A DNA stretch of 64,000 nt from Collinsella aerofaciens ATCC 25986 (GTDB taxonomy: Bacteria > Actinomycetota > Coriobacteriia > Coriobacteriales > Coriobacteriaceae): the NCBI RefSeq assembly GCF_010509075.1, contig NZ_CP048433.1:434001-498000 (forward strand). The letters are read 5' to 3'. This document shows positions 63,115-64,000 of the stretch, one piece after another (position 1 is the stretch's first letter; each line of letters begins with the position of its first letter). The position numbers were made by a program, and so were the translations under genes. A model generated the notes under the pieces. It was not told where the DNA came from. It ran no database searches and saw only the letters and a program-made list of their open reading frames with translations.

Positions 63115-64000
63115 TTCGCCGTCAACTGATCAATTTCCAAAACCGCAGTGTCGATGTCCGTGTCGGATTGGGCGCGTTCGATGAGCTGTCGCGCATGTTT
63201 GCCTCGGCTGTGGGCAAGCCTAAGCGCGCGATGGTCGTTTGGAGCACTGCCACGTCAGAGCGTTTTGATGAGGTCGTCGGGCATGCGCTGGTCGACGCCG
63301 GTTTTGCCGTGTCGCTGTTTGTCCTCGAGGTTTCGCCTGCTGGTGCCACGCTGGCCGATGCTGATGCTATCTTTGGCGCCCTGTCTGCCAACGGCGTTAC
63401 CTGCGACGATCTGGTTGTCGCCGTTGGCGATGCCGCAACCTGCTCGGTTGTTAGCTGGTGCGCAAACCAGTGGTGCGGCCGAACCGAGTGCGCGCTGTTG
63501 CCGACGACCTTCGACGCCATGCTCACGGTCGCGACGACCATGAAGCCGCTCGTCGCCTCGTCGGCCAATGCACTTCCCGCTATCGCGTTCCGTCCCGAAC
63601 CGGGCTTGGTCGTGTGTGACCTCGACCTTGTTCGCGAGGCGGACCCCGAGGACCTCAAGCTCGGCTTTGTGGTACTTGTTGGCACCATGCTTTCGAGCAG
63701 TAAGTCCCGCTGGAATCAGTTTACTGAGACCGTCCCCGAGATTCTCGCGGGCGAGGAGGTTGCGCTCGTCAATGCCGTTCAATGGTCTCAGACTGCCCGT
63801 AAGGACGTACTGATGGCCACGAACCCGAGCGCTCGCCATGCGCTCGATTTTGGCAAGACGGGGGGGCGTACCCTGCGCGCCTGCTTGGGCGATGCCGCTT
63901 CACAGGTCCCTGCCTACCAGCTGTTGTCCGAGGGCATGCGCTTTGAGGCGCGCCTAGCACATGATGCCTGTGACTTCGATATCGATTACGTCTTTGAGGT
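63111..64000 (+). CDS. 3-dehydroquinate-synthase-like protein without metal ligands (cut by window end)
   Basis: The frame is open from the ATG at 63111 to the window end (296 codons seen). Position after aroK and segments such as LPTTFDAML, PEPGLVVCDLDLVREADPEDLKLG and ALDFGKTGG align with AroB (PTTLLAMVDSS, HQPRAVLIDTDTL, LNFGHTFGHA). Key residues are changed: the GGGVxxD nucleotide motif is AVGDAAT, GLAEVIKYG is GFVVLVG (185-191), and GHTxGHAxE is GKTGGRTLR (from 248). HGEAVAxGM is LSEGMRF. All three zinc ligands and nearby catalytic Lys are therefore missing. It is probably not an active dehydroquinate synthase. Confidence 0.75.
   Translation, partial: MIRRQLINFQNRSVDVRVGLGAFDELSRMFASAVGKPKRAMVVWSTATSERFDEVVGHALVDAGFAVSLFVLEVSPAGATLADADAIFGALSANGVTCDDLVVAVGDAATCSVVSWCANQWCGRTECALLPTTFDAMLTVATTMKPLVASSANALPAIAFRPEPGLVVCDLDLVREADPEDLKLGFVVLVGTMLSSSKSRWNQFTETVPEILAGEEVALVNAVQWSQTARKDVLMATNPSARHALDFGKTGGRTLRACLGDAASQVPAYQLLSEGMRFEARLAHDACDFDIDYVFE

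Noticed and set aside
1-64000. CRISPR array, rRNA genes, intact IS or prophage
   Set aside because: No regularly spaced direct repeats, rRNA sequences, transposase genes or phage structural genes were seen.

Overview
The window is a high-GC bacterial chromosome segment. Conserved genes are packed almost end to end, and most lie on the + strand. Codon use is strongly G/C-ending, GTG and TTG starts are common and SD sites are GGAGG-like. With a B. subtilis-like ylo-plsX-acpP-rnc-smc-ftsY-ffh order, an actinobacterial style of proteins and intergenic GGGGAC hairpins, this suggests a gut Coriobacteriia, most likely Collinsella. The genus is inferred from general knowledge, not from a search.

Layout. 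1-2.1 kb: end of a GH32 fructosidase, a degenerate PLP-fold protein and a ModE-like regulator. 2.1-6.7 kb: IMP dehydrogenase and leuS, with a very large perfect hairpin in the leuS leader. 6.8-18.5 kb: a promoter plus leader terminator, then rimP-nusA-infB-rbfA-nrnA-truB-ribF-dnaG-rpoD, a run joining translation initiation, RNA maturation, primase and the main sigma factor. 18.5-18.8 kb: two identical tRNA-Asn genes. 18.9-33.9 kb: Asp23-like protein, fakA-like, recG, rsmD, coaD, a coiled-coil protein, DUF177, rpmF, plsX, acpP, rnc, smc, ftsY, ffh (lipid, ribosome, chromosome and SRP functions). 34-41.3 kb: a DUF134-NifX fusion on the minus strand with two palindromic operators, thyA-folA, an rRNA methyltransferase, a MATE exporter, a corrinoid adenosyltransferase and ftsH.

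41.4-44.3 kb is the one clearly accessory part: a DUF523 gene whose 3' end runs into a serine-recombinase remnant, an AT-rich S51-type peptidase gene of foreign composition, a 16-bp inverted repeat and an iron-type alcohol dehydrogenase. 44.4-50.9 kb: ileS behind a T-box riboswitch, lspA, an RluA-type pseudouridine synthase and a family 2 glycosyltransferase. 51-57.4 kb: a small prepilin peptidase, a dGTPase-like HD protein, rarA, then a four-gene sigma locus (DUF948-like membrane protein, RsbW-like protein without ATP-binding motifs, SigB/F-type sigma factor, AI-2E family membrane protein). 57.5-64 kb: alaS, ruvX, mltG, yqeG, aroK and a 3-dehydroquinate-synthase-like protein that lacks every expected metal ligand and is cut by the window end.

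No CRISPR array, phage, rRNA operon or intact insertion sequence was seen. The least explained items are the metal-site-less AroB-like protein, the leuS leader hairpin, the sigma locus with a probable ATP-site-dead anti-sigma factor, the internal translation start in the DUF134-NifX gene, and several families of dispersed intergenic hairpins.
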